Assembly: GCF_034314165.1 (NCBI RefSeq)
Contig: NZ_JAVIWK010000001.1
Location: 4,851,001 to 4,915,000 of the forward strand
Source: Pseudomonas sp. Bout1
GTDB taxonomy: Bacteria > Pseudomonadota > Gammaproteobacteria > Pseudomonadales > Pseudomonadaceae
Length of the DNA: 64,000 bases
Reading direction: 5' to 3'
Shown here: positions 44,426-59,400 of the stretch, piece by piece
Layout: each line of letters begins with the position of its first letter
Position numbering within the stretch: the first letter of the stretch is position 1
Made by a program: the position numbers and the translations under genes
Notes under the pieces: generated by a model
What the model was told of the DNA's origin: nothing
Seen by the model: only the letters and a program-made list of their open reading frames with translations
Databases searched by the model: none

Positions 44426-44477
44426 TCAAATCTCCAGGCCGCCGGGGCGTCTTGCAACGCCCTGACGGTGTTCAGGT

Positions 44478-47400
44478 TCAGGACATGGCTACTGGTTCAA
44501 CGATCTCGCCGAGCATTTCTTCAGCCTGCGACAGGAAAGTTTCATCCCGCGGGATCTGGAAGTGCCCGCAATCAAGCCATTCGCCGCCCATGCCTGGCTG
44601 TTCGAGTTGCGCGGCCAGTTCGCCCGCCTCCTCTTCCCGGCCCAATGTCCACCAGCAAACCGGGTGGACCCGCAACGGCCCACAACGCTTGAGCTTGAGC
44701 GACAGCTGCTTGAGTCGCCGGGCCACACTGAACACATGGGCCAGCTCATCAGCGCCCAATGCGACATAGGTTGAAGCCCCACGCTCGACACTCATGGCGG
44801 CGTTGAACACCACCCGCAGGTTAGGCGGTGTTTCCTCGCCGTCGATATTCAAACCGGGCGCGGCATCCGGCAACGTGACTCGCAGGAAATCCCGCAGATC
44901 GGCTTGCCAGTCATCCGCAGCCCCGGCGTCGACCTTGGCCGACGGCACGAAGCTGTCCACCAGGCCGACAAACTTCACCTGTTGCCCGGCCTGCTCCAAC
45001 TGCTCGGCCATCAGCATCGCCAGCGTACCGCCGAGCGACCAGCCCAGCAGGTAATACGGACCCTGCGGTTGCTTCTCGCGAATCTGCGCCACGTAATCGC
45101 TTGCCATGCCGGGCAACGACTCATCGTTGAAGGCCGGGTCCAGCAACATCCGCGACTGAATCGCCAATATCTGGCGTTGACCGCTCAAACGCCGGGCCAG
45201 TGGCTCGTAGTCAAATACGGTGCCGAACCCTGCATGAATGCAGAACAGCGGCGCTACGCCTTTGACCTCGGCGTTCATCGCCAACACCCCGCAGGCTTTT
45301 ACCGTCACGCCCTGAACGCTGGCCACCAGTTCGGCGATGCTCGGTTTCTGCATCAGGTCGCGCAGTTTCAGGCCCAGCCCCTGGGCCTTGAGCACGCGGC
45401 TGCGGGCCACCACTTGCAGGCTGAGGATCGAGTCGCCACCCAGTTCGAAGAAGTTATCGGTGAGGCCCACTCGCTCGACTTTCAGTACGTCCTGCCAAAT
45501 CTTCGCCAGGGCTTTTTCCAGCTCGGTAGCCGGTGCCACGTACGCCTGACGCTGTTCGGCGTCAGGGTTTGGCAGGGCCTTGCGGTCGAGCTTGCCGTTC
45601 GGGGTCAGCGGCATGCATTCGAGCAGCATCAGGTGCGCCGGCACCATGTAATCCGGCAGGCTGGCCTTGAGCTGTTCGCGCAAGCGCTCACACAAACCGT
45701 CCACAGCCCCGTCGGCATTGGCCAGCACATAGCCGACCAACTGCTTGCCGCTGGCACCTTCACGCGCCACTACTGCTACGTCACGCACACCCGGCTGCTG
45801 CTTGAGACGTGCCTCGATTTCACCCAGTTCGATACGGAAACCGCGAATCTTCACTTGATGGTCGATCCGCCCGAGGTAGTCGACGGTGCCGTCTTCGCGC
45901 TGGCGAACCAGATCGCCCGTGCGATACAGACGACTGCCGTCGGCACTGAACGGGTTCGCCACGAAGCGTTCGGCGGTGCCGCCGGCACGCCCCAGGTAAC
46001 CACGCGCCAACGCGCCGCCCAGGTACAACTCACCCGCGATGCCGACCGGCAAACGGTTAAGGTCGCTGTCGAGCACGTAGCCGCTGCGCTCGCCGACCAC
46101 GCTACCAATCGGTGCGTAAGCGGCGCCACACTCATCCTCAGCCCCGGCTTTCCAGATCAGGGGCGTAACCACGGTTTCGGTCGGACCGTAGCCGTTGATG
46201 ATGTAGTGCGGTTTCAGCGCACGCTTGGCCATCTCGTAACTCGCCACCGGCACCGCATCGCCACCAAAGCAGTAGATGCGTACTGCCGGCGGATTACCAT
46301 GTTGCTCGGCGTGTTCGGCCAGTTGTTGCAAGTAGACCGGCGGGAACGCCGCCACCGTCACGCCATGCTCATGCAGTGCGTTGTAGGTTTGCTCGGCGGT
46401 CCACAGGTTGTCGTCACGAATCAACAGACGCGCCCCGTGAGTCAATGTGGTCAACCAGCGTTCATGAGCACCGTCAAAAGCGAACGACATGAAGTGCAGC
46501 TCACAGTCGGCTGCGCTCATTTCATAACGCTGGCCGATGGCCAGGCAGTGCATCGCCAGCGGCCCGTGTGCCACACCCACGCCTTTGGGCTGCCCGGTGG
46601 ACCCGGAGGTGTAAATCACGTAGGCAAGGTTGTCCGGCTGCACCGGCACATTCGGCGCGCTGCCCGGCTGGGCAGTCAGATCAAGGTGATCCAGTTCCAG
46701 CACATGCAGGTTGTCCTGCGTCGGCAGCACCTGGCGCAAGCTCGAATCGCTGAGCAACAACGCAATGCCGGAGTCACGCATCAGATAACTCAAGCGCTCA
46801 CGCGGATAGCTCGCGTCCAGCGGTACATAGGCGCCACCGGCCTTGAGCACCGCGAGCAACGCCACAATCATGTTCTCGCTGCGCGGCAACGCGACACCCA
46901 CCCGCACTTCAGGGCCAACACCTTGCGCGATCAGCGCATGGGCCAGGCGATTGGCCCGGGCGTCGATCTGCCCGTAGCTGAACGTTTCACCCTTGAAGAT
47001 CAGCGCCGTTTGCCCGCCGTGCTGAACGGCCCATTGTTCGATACGCCGGTGAACCGGCTGAGTCTCGGCCGACGTCTCGGCAACTGCCGCCAAAGGCACC
47101 TGCGCAGTCGGCAGACCGATACAACCGAGCGCTTGCCCGGCATCTTGCGACAACGCCGTGAGCAAGCCTTCCATGTTGCTGCGGATGCCTTCAACCGTCG
47201 CCAGGTCGAAATGCTCACGCAGGAACATGTACTCGATCACCAGACCGTCTTCGAGGGTGACCATCAAGTCCATCGGGAAGTTGGTCAGGCCCGCGGCGTT
47301 GATTTCGCCAAACGTCAAAGAGTCATCGCGCCACTCGCGCAACGCCTGATCAATCGGATGGTTCTCGAACACGATGATGCTGTCGAACAGCGACTGACCC

Positions 47401-50400
47401 GCACGCCCGCCCCAACGTTGCACGTCGGTCAGCGGCGTGTATTCGCGCTCGCGCATTTCCAGGTTGAAATCCTGCAAGTCGCGCAGCCACTGCCCGACCG
47501 CCTGTTCGGCCGGCACTTCCTTGATTACCGGCAGCGTGTTGATGAACAGGCCCAGAATCGATTCCGACGCCGGCAGGCTCGCCGGGCGCCCGGCCACGGT
47601 GGCACCGAACACCACGCAGCGCTGGCCGCTGTAACGGCTTAACAGCATCAGCCACGCGCCTTGCACCAACGTGTTGAGGGTGATCTGCTGCGATTGCGCG
47701 AAGGCCTTGAGCTGTTCGGTGCGGGTTTCGTCCAAACGACTGTACAGCGCTTCGTGACCACGGCCATTGCCGGTGCGGGCGACCGCGTCGGCGAGGTAGG
47801 TGGGCTCGTCGAGCAACGCCAGGTGCTGGCGCCAGAAGCCTTCGCTTGCATTGGCATCCTGCTGTTGCAGCCAGTTGATGTAACGACGATACGGCACAGC
47901 TTCAGCCAGACGTTGTCCGGAGTACTGGCTCAACACTTCACCGATCAACTGCGAACTGCTCCAGCCGTCGATGAGGATGTGGTGATAGGTCCAGATCAAC
48001 TGATAGCTGCCTTCGCCGACCTGCACCAGCGTCAGGCGTTGCAGCGGCGGACGATCCAGTTCGAAGCCCTTGGCCCGCTCCGCATCGGCCAGGTTCTGCA
48101 GGGCTTGTGCCGAATGATCCTGATCACGCCAGTCAAGCAGGCTGATCGGCAATTGCGCATCGCCAAGCACGAATTGGAGCGGCTCGGCCATGTCCTGCCA
48201 GAGGAAACCGGTGCGCAGAATGTCATGCCGGCGGCTGACGGTTTCCCAGGCTTCTTTCAAACGTGCAGGCTCAAGGCCCTGTACCGGAATGCACAGTTGG
48301 TTGATGTAGAGATCGGACTCCGGCGAGTTCAGGCCCAGGAACAGCATGCCCTGCTGCATCGGCGACAAGCGATACAGACCGTCAAGTCGTCCTTCCGGCA
48401 ACGGCAGCCCGGCGACTTGCGCCTCACTCAAACCATGCAGTGGCACATCGACCAATACCGCAGCCGGCGACCGGGTCGCCGACGTGGTTTGAACACGCAG
48501 CGCCAATTGCTGAATGGTCGGTTGCTGGAACAGGTCTTTGGGGCTCAACTCAATACCTTGCTGGCGGGCTCGGCTGACCACTTGAATCGAGACGATCGAG
48601 TCGCCACCCAAGGCAAAGAAACTGTCGGTGGTGCTGATCTGTTCAGCCCCCAGCACGTCCTTCCAGATAGCCACCAGCGCCTGCTCGGTGGCGTTGGCCG
48701 GTTCGACATGCAGTTGCGCCGCCGGAAGTTCCAGCGCCGGCAGACGTTTGCGATCAATCTTGCCATTGGGGCTCAACGGCATGTGCGCCAGCCATAGGCA
48801 ATGCGTGGGCACCATGTAATCCGGCAGCACTGCACCCAGCCAGGCGCTGAGTTGGTCGTACCGTTCGCGCTGCTGCACATCACTGGCGTCCAGCGCCGCC
48901 GGGTCAGTTGGCACCAGGTAAGCGATCAACTGCTGGCTTCCCAGCACCTCACTGGCCACGACCACCGCTTCACGTACTGCCGAATGGGCGATCAGGCGCG
49001 CTTCGATTTCACCAAGCTCGATACGCAAGCCACGAATCTTCACCTGATGGTCGATGCGGCCCATGTACTCAAGCTCACCCTCTTCACGCAGGCGGATCAG
49101 GTCGCCGGTGCGGTACAGACGTTCGCCATGGGTGGCGAACGGGTTAGGCACAAAGCGTTCGGCGGTCATCGCTGCGCGGCCCAGGTAGCCGCGGGTAATG
49201 CCCGCGCCGCACAGGTACAGCTCGGCACAAATGCCCTGCGGCACTGTGTGCAGATCGGCATCCAGCAAATGACTGGCAGTGTGGTCAAGTGCCCGGCCGA
49301 TACGCGCCTGCCCCCCTGCGGTGCGCCGGGTCCAGGTCGAATAGGTGGTGTCCTCCGACGGGCCGTAGAGGTCGTAAACGTGTTCGACGGTCGGCTGTTG
49401 ATACAGCGCGTCCACCAGGCCTTGCTTGAGCGGCTCACCGGCCAGGTTGATGATCCGCACGCTCGGCGGAATCTGTCCAGCGCGTTGCAGCGCGGCAATG
49501 GCCGATGGCACGGTGTTGATCAGTCGCACCTGGTCACGGGCCGGCAACTGCGGTAGCTCCAGGGCATTGCGCGCAATGATCAGCGAGCCGCCGTTGGCCA
49601 GGGTGACAAACAGCTCCCACACCGACAGATCGAAGCACACTGACGTCGAGGCCAATACACCCTGAATATCGCTGCGCCGGTAGACCTTCGCTGACCAGTC
49701 GATCAGCGCCATGACGTTGCGGTGGGCAATCGCCACGCCTTTGGGCTTGCCGGTGGAGCCCGAGGTGTAAATCACATAAGCCAGGTTGTCCGCAGTCACC
49801 GACGTCTGCGGCGCGCTGTCCGGGTAACCGCTCAACTCAACCTGATCCATCAGCACTATTTGCGTATTGCCCGGCACCGTCAGGGTCGCAGCAACGGCTT
49901 GCTCGCTCAACAGCACGCGAGCGCAACTGTCTTCAAGCATGTAGGCCACGCGATCGGCCGGATAATCCGGGTCCAGTGGCACATAGGCGCCACCGGCCTT
50001 GAGCACTGCCAGCAACGCGACAAGCAATTGCTCGGAACGCTGCATCGCCACACCCACACGCACTTCAGGGCCGACGCCCCGCTCGATCAGCTTGTGCGCC
50101 AGACGGTTGGCTCGGGCATCCAGCTCGGCGTAAGTCAGCTGCGTGTTGGCGAAGGTGACGGCGAGCGCATCCGGCGTGGCCGCCACTTGAAGGGCGATGC
50201 CTTGATGGATGCACAGGTCAGTGACAAAGTCCGTGTCGACGGTCGAGGCGGCGACGTCGATCAGGTTCAACTCGCTGAGCGAACGCTGGCCCGCTACGGT
50301 CATCTGGTTGAGCAGACGCTGCAAATGCGCGCCCAGTTGTTCCACGCTGGCGGCTGCAAAGCTGTCGCACTGATAGCTGAAGTGCATCGACAGTTCATCA

Positions 50401-53400
50401 TCCAAATGCACCAGCAGCGTCAACGGGTAGTTGGTCTGCTCGTGATTGTTGACCTCGCCGAAGCGCAGCTCTTGGGGCGCGCCCTGCTCCAGCGCCGCGG
50501 ACACCGGGTAGTTTTCAAACACCAGGATGTTGTCGAACAGCGCTTCACCGCTGCGGCCGGCCCAACGCTGGATATCGAACAACGGCGTGTGTTCATGTTC
50601 ACGCAAGGCAATATTCTGCGCCTGCACGCTCTGCAACCACTGGCCGACGCTGGATTCCGCGCGTGGGCTGGCGATCACCGGCAAGGTGTTGATGAACAAG
50701 CCGATCTGTTGCTCGACGCCGCGCAGTTCGGCCGGACGACCAGCCACCGTGGCGCCGAACGCCACACTTTGCTGACCGGTCAGGCGCTGCAACAGCAACA
50801 GCCATGCGGCCTGGATCACGGTGTTCAGCGTGACCTTCTGTTGCCGGGCAAACGCCCCCAACCGTTGGGTCTGTGCGGCATCAAGCCGGTAGAGATATTC
50901 GCCATGGCCATGGCGGGGGGCGTCGCCACGCTGGGCCTGTAGTGCCTGCGCCAGACGCGTCGGTGCTTGCAGATCGGCCAGTTGCGCCGTCCAGTACTGC
51001 TCACTGGCTTGCACGTCCTGGCGTTGCAGCCACTCGATGTAGTCCCGATAACGCCCGGCCGGCGCCGGTTGAGCCTCACCGCTGTAACGTTGCAGCACTT
51101 CGCCGAGCAACTGCGAGTTACTCCAGCCGTCCATCAGGATGTGATGGTTGGTGTAGATCAAGTGGCAGCGCTGATCGTCCAGGCGCACCACAACCATACG
51201 CAGCAGCGGCCCCTGGCTCAGGTCGAAACCCTGTGCCTGTTGCTCGGTGGCCAGCGCATCCAGCGCAGTTTTCCAATCGCTGCGGGCGCGCCAGTCGAGG
51301 ACGCTGAACGGCATGTCCAGTTGCTTGTGCACTATTTGCAGCGGCCGCGCCACTTGCCCCTGCCAGACAAAACTGGTGCGCAGGATGTCGTGATTGTCCA
51401 CCGCCGCTTGCCAGGCCGCGAGGAAACGCTGCGAATCAAGGCCTTCGACATCGAGCCGCACCTGATTGATGTAATCACCGGTGGCTTGTTCGTAGAGACT
51501 GTGGAACAACATGCCTTGCTGCATCGCCGACAACGGGTAAATATCGGCGACTTGGCGCGCTGCCAGCGGCAGACTGTCGAGTTGCGCCTGGGTCAGGCCG
51601 GCCAGCGGGAAGTCCGATGGCGTCAGGCCTTCGATGCCCGTGGTCAGGCAATGAGCAATCAGTGCCGCCAGTTCATCCGCGTATTCCCGGGCCAGATGTT
51701 CGATGGTGGCGCTGTCGAAACGCTCGGTGCTGAACGTCCAGCCGACGCGCAGCTCGCCACCATATACCTGCCCGTTAAGCGTCAGCCAGTTGCCCAGCGG
51801 TGCATCCGGGCTCTGATCGACGCCGGCATTGTCCTGCGCCGGAACAAACAGCGCGCCGTCATCGCCTTCAAAACTGCCATCAAACTGGCCAAGGTAGTTG
51901 AACGTGATACGCGGTGTCGGCAGTGCGCGCAGGCTTTGCTGCGCCCGAGCATCACCCAGATGACGCAGCGCGCCGAAGCCAATGCCCTTATCGGGGATCG
52001 AACGCAATTGTTCCTTGATCTGCTTGATCGAATCGCCTGGCGTTGCCGCCGGGGTCAGGCGCACCGGGAACAGGCTGGTGAACCACCCGACGGTGCGGGT
52101 CAGGTCGACGCCGTCGAACAACTCTTCACGGCCATGGCCTTCGAGCTGGATCAGCGTCGAGGACTGACCGCTCCACCGCCCGATCACCCGGGCCAGCGCG
52201 GTCAGCAGCAGGTCGTTGACCTGCGTGCGATAAGCCGCCGGCGCTTCTTGCAGCAATTGCCGGGTCAGCTCAGGGTCGAGTCGGGTCTGTACGGTGTGCG
52301 CCAGACGATTTTGCTGACCGGCGTCCATACGCTTGCACGGCAAATCGGTGCTGACGTCACTCAGGCAGGCTTGCCAGTAAGCCAACTCTTCCTGCAACGC
52401 CGGGCCGTTGGCGTAACGCTGCAAATGCTCGCTCCAGTCTTTGAAGGCACTGGTTTTCGCCGGCAGGCTCAGTGCCTCACCGTTGATGACTTGCTGATAA
52501 GCGCTTTGCAGGTCTTCGAGCAGAATCCGCCATGACACGCCGTCGACCACCAGGTGATGGATCACCAGCAACAGACGCTGGCTGCCATCGGCGAGGTTAG
52601 CCAGTACCGCGCGCAGCAGCGGCCCCTTGTGCAGATCGAGACTGCGCTGGGCGCGATTACCCAACGCTTCGAGTTCTGCCGCGTCGGCGACATGCTCCTG
52701 CCAAAGCAAGGTTTTCGGCAGATTGTCGACCGCAAGATGCCCGGTTTGCCAGGTGTTATCGTGCTGGCTGAAGCTCAGGCGCAAAGCGTCATGGTGAACC
52801 ACCAGTGCGCGCAGCACCTGTTCGAGCGTGTCCGCAGCCAGCGGCTCGCGCGGCTTGAGCAGCACCGACTGGTTCCAGTGATGGTGTTCGGGAATTTCAT
52901 CCTCGAAAAACTGCTGCTGAATCGGTAACAGAAGCGCTGCACCGGTCACTGCTTGCTGGTCGATGCTGATTTCGCTCTCGCCGACCTGCGCCACCAGCGC
53001 CAATCGCTGCACGGTCTGGTGCTGGAACAAGTCTTTCGGAGTAAGACGGATCCCGGCCTGACGGGCACGACTGACCACCTGAATCGAGATGATCGAGTCA
53101 CCGCCCAGTTCGAAGAAATTGTCGTTGAGCCCCACTTGCGGCAGCTTCAACACGTTCTGCCAAATTTCAGCCAGCCGCTGTTCCAGATCGCTTTGCGGCG
53201 CCTGATAAGCCTGTTGAGCCTGGCTCGCATCCGGCGATGGCAGCGCGCTGCGGTTGAGTTTGCCGTTGGCCGTCAACGGCAGTTGGGCCAGCAACAACAG
53301 GTGCGCCGGGATCATGTGGTCCGGCAGGTTTTCCTTGAGTTCGGCACGCACGCTATCGCGCCATTGCGTTTGCTCGACTGCACTGGCTTCAAGCAATGAC

Positions 53401-56400
53401 GCATCACTCGGCACCAGGTACGCCACCAGTTGCTGACCGCTCGGGCCCGGTTGCGCGAGCACCACTGCCTGGCGTATCGCGGTTTGTTCCAGCAACTGCG
53501 CTTCGATTTCACCCAGCTCAATGCGAAAGCCGCGAATCTTCACCTGATGGTCGATACGCCCGATGTACTCGATCGTGCCGTCGGCGCGATACCGCGCCAG
53601 GTCGCCGGTGCGATACAGACGAGCGCCGTTGGCCGCGAACGGGTCGGGAATGAAGCGCAACGTCGTCAGGTCGGCGCGGTTCAGGTAACCTCGCGCCAAA
53701 CCGGCTCGCCCGACATACAGCTCACCGATGCAGCCCTTGGATACCAGGTTCAGATCAGCGTCGAGCAAGTACCACGACAGGTCGGGAATCGGTTCGCCAA
53801 TCGGACTGCTGGCGTCACGCTGAAGGTCGGCCATCGACAATGGGCGGTAGGTCACGTGCACCGTGGTTTCAGTGATGCCGTACATGTTGATAAGTTGGGG
53901 CGCCTGATCGCCGAAACGCTCGAACCACGGACGCAGGCTCTTGACCTCCAGCGCCTCACCACCGAACACCACATAGCGCAGGGCCGTTTGCCGACTTGCA
54001 TGCTCCGGTGCGCAAGCGACCTGCATCAGTTGTTTGAATGCCGATGGCGTCTGGTTGAGCACGGTGACTTGCTCACGGCAGAGCAAGGCGAAGAAGTCTT
54101 CCGGCGAGCGGCTGACCTCATGCGGCACCACCACCAGTTTTCCGCCGTACAGCAGCGCACCGAAGATTTCCCAGACCGAGAAATCGAACGCGTAAGAATG
54201 GAACAGGCTCCAGACATCCTGGGCGCCGAAGTCGAACCACGCATTCGTGGCGTTGAACAGGCGCAGCACGTTGTGATGCGCCAGCAAGGTGCCTTTGGGC
54301 TGACCGGTAGAACCCGAGGTGTAGATCACATAAGCCAGGTTGTCCGGGCTCATGCACACGTGCGGGTTGCTGTCGCTGTAGCCTTCGAGGCCGTCACGCT
54401 CCTGGTCGAGCATCAGGCTGCGTACGGTGTTGGGCACCGGCAAACGTCCGACCAAATGGCTTTGGGTCAACAGCAGGCCGATGCCGCTGTCGCCAATCAT
54501 GTAGCTCAGGCGCTCTTGCGGATACGTCGGATCCAGCGGCACATAAGCGCCGCCAGCCTTGAGGATAGCCAGCAGGCCGACGAGCATTTCCAGGCTGCGC
54601 TCAACCGCCAGGCCGACACGCACGTCCGGCCCTGCTCCGCAGTCGATCAGCTTGTAGGCGAGTTGGTTGGCACGGGCGTTGAGTTCGCCATAACTCAGAG
54701 CCTGGTCGCCACAGATCACGGCAATCGCTTGTGGCGCGCGCGCCGCCTGGGCTTCGATCAGTTGATGCAGGCACTGCTCGCTCGCAAAGTCGACGACCGC
54801 CGGGTTCCATTGCAACAGCATGGCCTGGCGTTCGGCGGCGTCGTGCAATGGCAGCTCGGCGATGCGCTGCCCGCTGTCGGCAACGATGCCCTGCAGCAGG
54901 TTGGTCCAGTGTTGCGACAGGCGCGCAATCGTCGCAGCGTCGAACAGATCGGTGGCGTAGGTCAGCTCGGCCCAGACGCTATCGGTGGACTCGAAGGTGT
55001 TGAGGGTCAGATCGAACTGCGCCGTGTTCGAGGCCCAGCTCAGGCCTTCGATTTCGATGCGCGGCAAGCGCGTTGCGCCCTGGGCCTGGCGGGTCTGACT
55101 CTGGTGGTTGTGCAGCACCTGGAACAGTGGGCTGTGGCTGAGGCTGCGTTGCGGTTGCAACGCATCGACCAGTTGTTCGAACGGCAGGTCCTGATGGGCC
55201 TGGGCGCCGAGCACGGTATTTTTCACTTGCTGCAACAGGCTGCGGAACGACTGTTGACTGTCGAATTCAGCCTTGAGTACCTGGGTGTTGACGAAGAAGC
55301 CGATCAGGCCCTCGGTTTCCACCCGGCTACGGTTGGCCACTGGTACGCCGACACGAATATCGGCCTGGCCGCTGTAGCGGTGCAACAAGGTCTGGAACGA
55401 CGCCAGCAACAGTGCAAACAGGGTGACGTTTTCGCGCTGGGCAAGCTGCTTGAGCGCCGTTGCCAGTTCGGGGCTCACCGGGATATCGCGACGGGCCCCG
55501 CGGTAGCTCTGCTCCGGTGGCCGCGCACGATCCGTCGGCAACTCCAGCAACGGTTGATCACCGCCGCCCAATTGTGCAGTCCAGTAACTCAATTGACGCT
55601 CGCGCTCACCCGCGCCCATCCATTGCTTTTGCCACACGGCATAGTCGGCGTATTGCACCGCCAGCGCCGGCAATTGCGCAACCTGACCCTGACTGTACGC
55701 GGCATACAGCGCAACCAGCTCGTCAACCATGATGCTCATCGACCAGCCATCGGAAACGATGTGGTGCAGCGTAATAATCAGCGCATGGTCATCGGCGGCC
55801 AGGCGCAGCAATTTGACCCGCAACAGCGGCCCTTGCTGCAGGTTGAACAGGTGCAGGGTTTCTTCGGCGACCAGCGCTTGCAGCACGGCCTCATCCACAT
55901 CCGCCGCGACGCTCTGCACGTCAAGCGCCAGCGTAACGTCGGGCTGGATCAGTTGCAGGGTCTGTCCTTGTTCCTCGACGAAACAGGTGCGCAGGGATTC
56001 GTGACGGGCAATCAGCGCATCGAAGCTGCGCTGCAACGCCGGCAGGTCCAGGTCACCCCGCAGGCGCAGCGCGGCCGGCACGTGATAAGCGGTGCTGGTC
56101 GGCTCCAGTTGCCAGAGGAACCATTGGCGTTCCTGGGCATAGGACAGTGCCAGCGGTTGCAGGCGTGGCAACGCGACGATTGGCGGTTCCTGATGTGCCT
56201 GCCCGACCCCAAGGGCGGCGACGAAATCCTCCAGGACGCTGTGTTCGAACAGCGTACGCAGCGGCACGTATACGTTCAGCGCCTGGCGCACCCGCGAGAC
56301 CACCTGGGTCACCAGCAACGAATGGCCGCCAAGCTCGAAGAAGTTGTCACTCAAGCCCACGCGATCCAGTTTCAGCACCGCTTGCCAGATCTCGGCGACC

Positions 56401-59400
56401 GTGTGCTGGGTGACGGTTTGTGGCCCGCGGTACGTCGCTTGCAACAGGCTGGCATCCGGGGCCGGCAACGCTTTGCGATCGACTTTGCCGTTGGGGGTCA
56501 GTGGCAGTTGCGTGAGAAACAGCAGGTGCGCCGGTACCATGTATTCCGGCAACTCGGCCTTGAGGCGGGCCTTGAGTGCAGCGCGCAATGCGGCCTCGCC
56601 ATCGGCATCAAGGGTTTCGCCGCTGAAAGGCACCACGTAGCCCACCAGTTGCGGGCCCGTCGGACCGTCCTGCGCGACCACGACGGTTTCGCGCACGCTA
56701 TCGAGTGTGAGCAAGCGCGCTTCGATCTCGCCCAGTTCGATCCGAAAGCCACGGATCTTGACTTGATGGTCGATCCGCCCGACGTATTCGATCACGCCTT
56801 CGGCACGGTAGCGGGTCAGGTCGCCGGTGCGGTACAGCCGCGCACCGGTTTTGGAGAAGGGATCCGGCACAAAACGCTCGGCCGTCAGGCTCGGGCGCTG
56901 GAAGTAACCTCGGGCCAGGCCGTCGCCGCCGATCAGCAGTTCCCCCGAGGCACCGAGCGGGTTGAGCTCAAGGTCGCTGCCGAGGATATACAGCGCAGTG
57001 TTGTCGATCGGCGTACCGAGGAACGGGCGGTGACTGTCGGCGCTCAACGCATGTTGCGCCGACCAGATGGTGGTTTCGGTGGGGCCGTAAAGGTTCCACA
57101 CGCTCGGCGCCAACGCCAGCATGCGGTGTGCGAGTTCTTGGGACAGCGCTTCGCCGCCGCAGAGGAAAGTGCGGCCTTGAAGGATTGCGGCATGTTCGTT
57201 GTCGAGCAGCATGCGCCAGGTCGATGGCGTGGCTTGCAATACGCTCACGGCGTGACGCTCGATCAGGTCGAGTACCGCTTGCGGGTCCTGATGCACGTCC
57301 TTGCCGGTCAGCACCACGCAGGCGCCGGCCAGCAGCGGGCCGTAGATTTCCAGGCCGAAAATATCGAAGGAAAACGTGGTCAGCGACAGCATGCGATCTG
57401 CCGCAGCGATCCCCGGCTGCCTGATCATGCTCGCGACAAAGTTGCTCAGTGCCGCGTGACGCACCATCACGCCTTTGGGCTTTCCGGTGGAACCGGAGGT
57501 GTAGATCGTGTAGGCCAGGTGCTCGCCGCTGACGGTGACCTGCGGCGCTGTCGGCGGATACGACGACAGCTCGTTCTGTGGCTGATCCAGCAACAGGGTT
57601 TGTACGCCCGCCGGGATCGGCAACTGCACCTGCAAGTGCGATTGGGTCAGCAACAATTGCAGGCCGCTGTCCTCGATCATGTAGGCCAGGCGATCTTCCG
57701 GGTACGCCGGGTCCAGCGGCACATAAGCGCCACCCGCCTTGAGGATCGCCAGCAGGCCGACAATCATTTCGACGCTGCGCTCGACGGCAATCCCGACCAA
57801 CCGATCGGGGCCGACACCGGCCTCGATCAACCTGTGCGCCAGCTGATTGGCCCGAACATCCAGCTCACCGTAGGTCAACACATCTTCGCCGATGATCAGC
57901 GCGCTGGAGTGCGGGTCTTGCTGCGCACGCAAGGCAAAGTCCTGATGCACGCATTCTGCTCGCGCAGTGCGATCGGCGACGCGCAGCCAGTCCTGCAACA
58001 GCACAGCGTGTTCGGCACTTTCCAGCAACGGCAATTCGCCGATACGCCGGGCCGGTGCCGCGATGATGCCGTGCAGCAGGTTCTGCCAGTGACGAGCCAG
58101 ACGCTCGACAGTCTGGGGCTTGAACAGATCGGTGGCGTAGGTCAGTTCGGCGGCAAGGCCGTCGCTGGACTCATACGTATTGAGGGTCAGGTCGAACTGC
58201 GCGGTGCGCCCTTCCCACTGCACGTCCTCAACGCTCAAGTGCGGCAATTGTGCCAAGCGCAGGCCTTGGTCACGGCTGGCCTGGTGGTTGAACATCACCT
58301 GGAACACCGGGCTGTGGCTCAAGCTGCGCTCCGGTTGCAGGGCCTCGATCAACTGTTCGAACGGCAAGTCCTGATGCGCCTGGGCGTCCATCGCCGATTG
58401 CTTGACCTGGGCCAGCAACTCGTTGAACGGCAGTTGTCCGTGGACGTCGGCATTGAGCACCTGAGTGTTGACGAAAAAGCCGATCAGCCCTTCGGTCTCG
58501 ACCCGGTTACGGTTGGCTGTCGGCACCCCGACGCGAATTTGCGCCTGGCCGCTGTAGCGATGCAGCAACGCCTGGAACGAGGCCAGCAAGACCATGAACA
58601 GGCTCGCACCTTCGCGTTGAGCCAGTTGTTTGAGCGCATCGCCGAGGGCTGCCGGCAGGTTCAGTTCGAGCCGCGCCCCGCGCAGGCTCTGCACTGCCGG
58701 GCGTGGAAAATCAATCGGCAACTCCAGCACCGGCTGCTCGCCGCCCAAGGTGTTGATCCAATAGGCCAGTTGCCGCTCACGCTCACCGGCTTCCAGCCAG
58801 TGGCGCTGCCAGATCGCGTAGTCGGCATATTGCACCGCCAGTTCCGGCAGGATCAGCGACTGCCCGGCGGTGTCGGCGGCGTAATGCCGGATCAGCTCGC
58901 CCACCAACAACTTGATCGACCAACCATCGGAGATGATGTGGTGCTGGATCAGCACCAGCACGTGATCGTCTTGCGCCACTTCGAGCAGCGACACCCGCAA
59001 TAATGGGCCCTGTTGCAGATCGAACGGGCGCGCAGTCTCGCTCTCGACGAACGCCTTGATCGCAGCGTCCTCACTCGCGACGTCGAGGCCTTCGGCCAGC
59101 GGCGTCAGGTTGACGCTCAACGGCAGCTGCGGATGAATCACCTGGCAGAAGGTTTCGCCGTGCTCTGCGAAAGTGGTGCGCAAGCTTTCGTGACGCGCCG
59201 CCACCGCGTTAAAGCTGCGCTCCAGCGCCGCGACATCCAGCCGGCCCTTGAGGCGCAAGGCGCTGGGGATGTGATACGCGGTGCTGTGCGGATCCATTTG
59301 CCAGAGGAACAGTTGACGTTCCTGAGCGTATGACAGAGGAATCGCCGTAAACCCGGAGCGTGTTTGCGGGATCGGCAGGTTGGCCGGAGAAACACCCTCT

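Noticed and set aside
44904..47642. A 912-codon frame antisense to the C-terminal part of pvdD
   Set aside because: Same shadow effect; no recognisable motif, and the sense frame carries A, T and TE domains.
53430..59003. An 1857-codon open frame antisense to the pvdD synthetase gene
   Set aside because: It mirrors the real NRPS frame in GC-rich DNA, where the opposite frame rarely meets stops. The translation has no domain pattern and is rich in Gln, Arg, His and Val in a periodic way.
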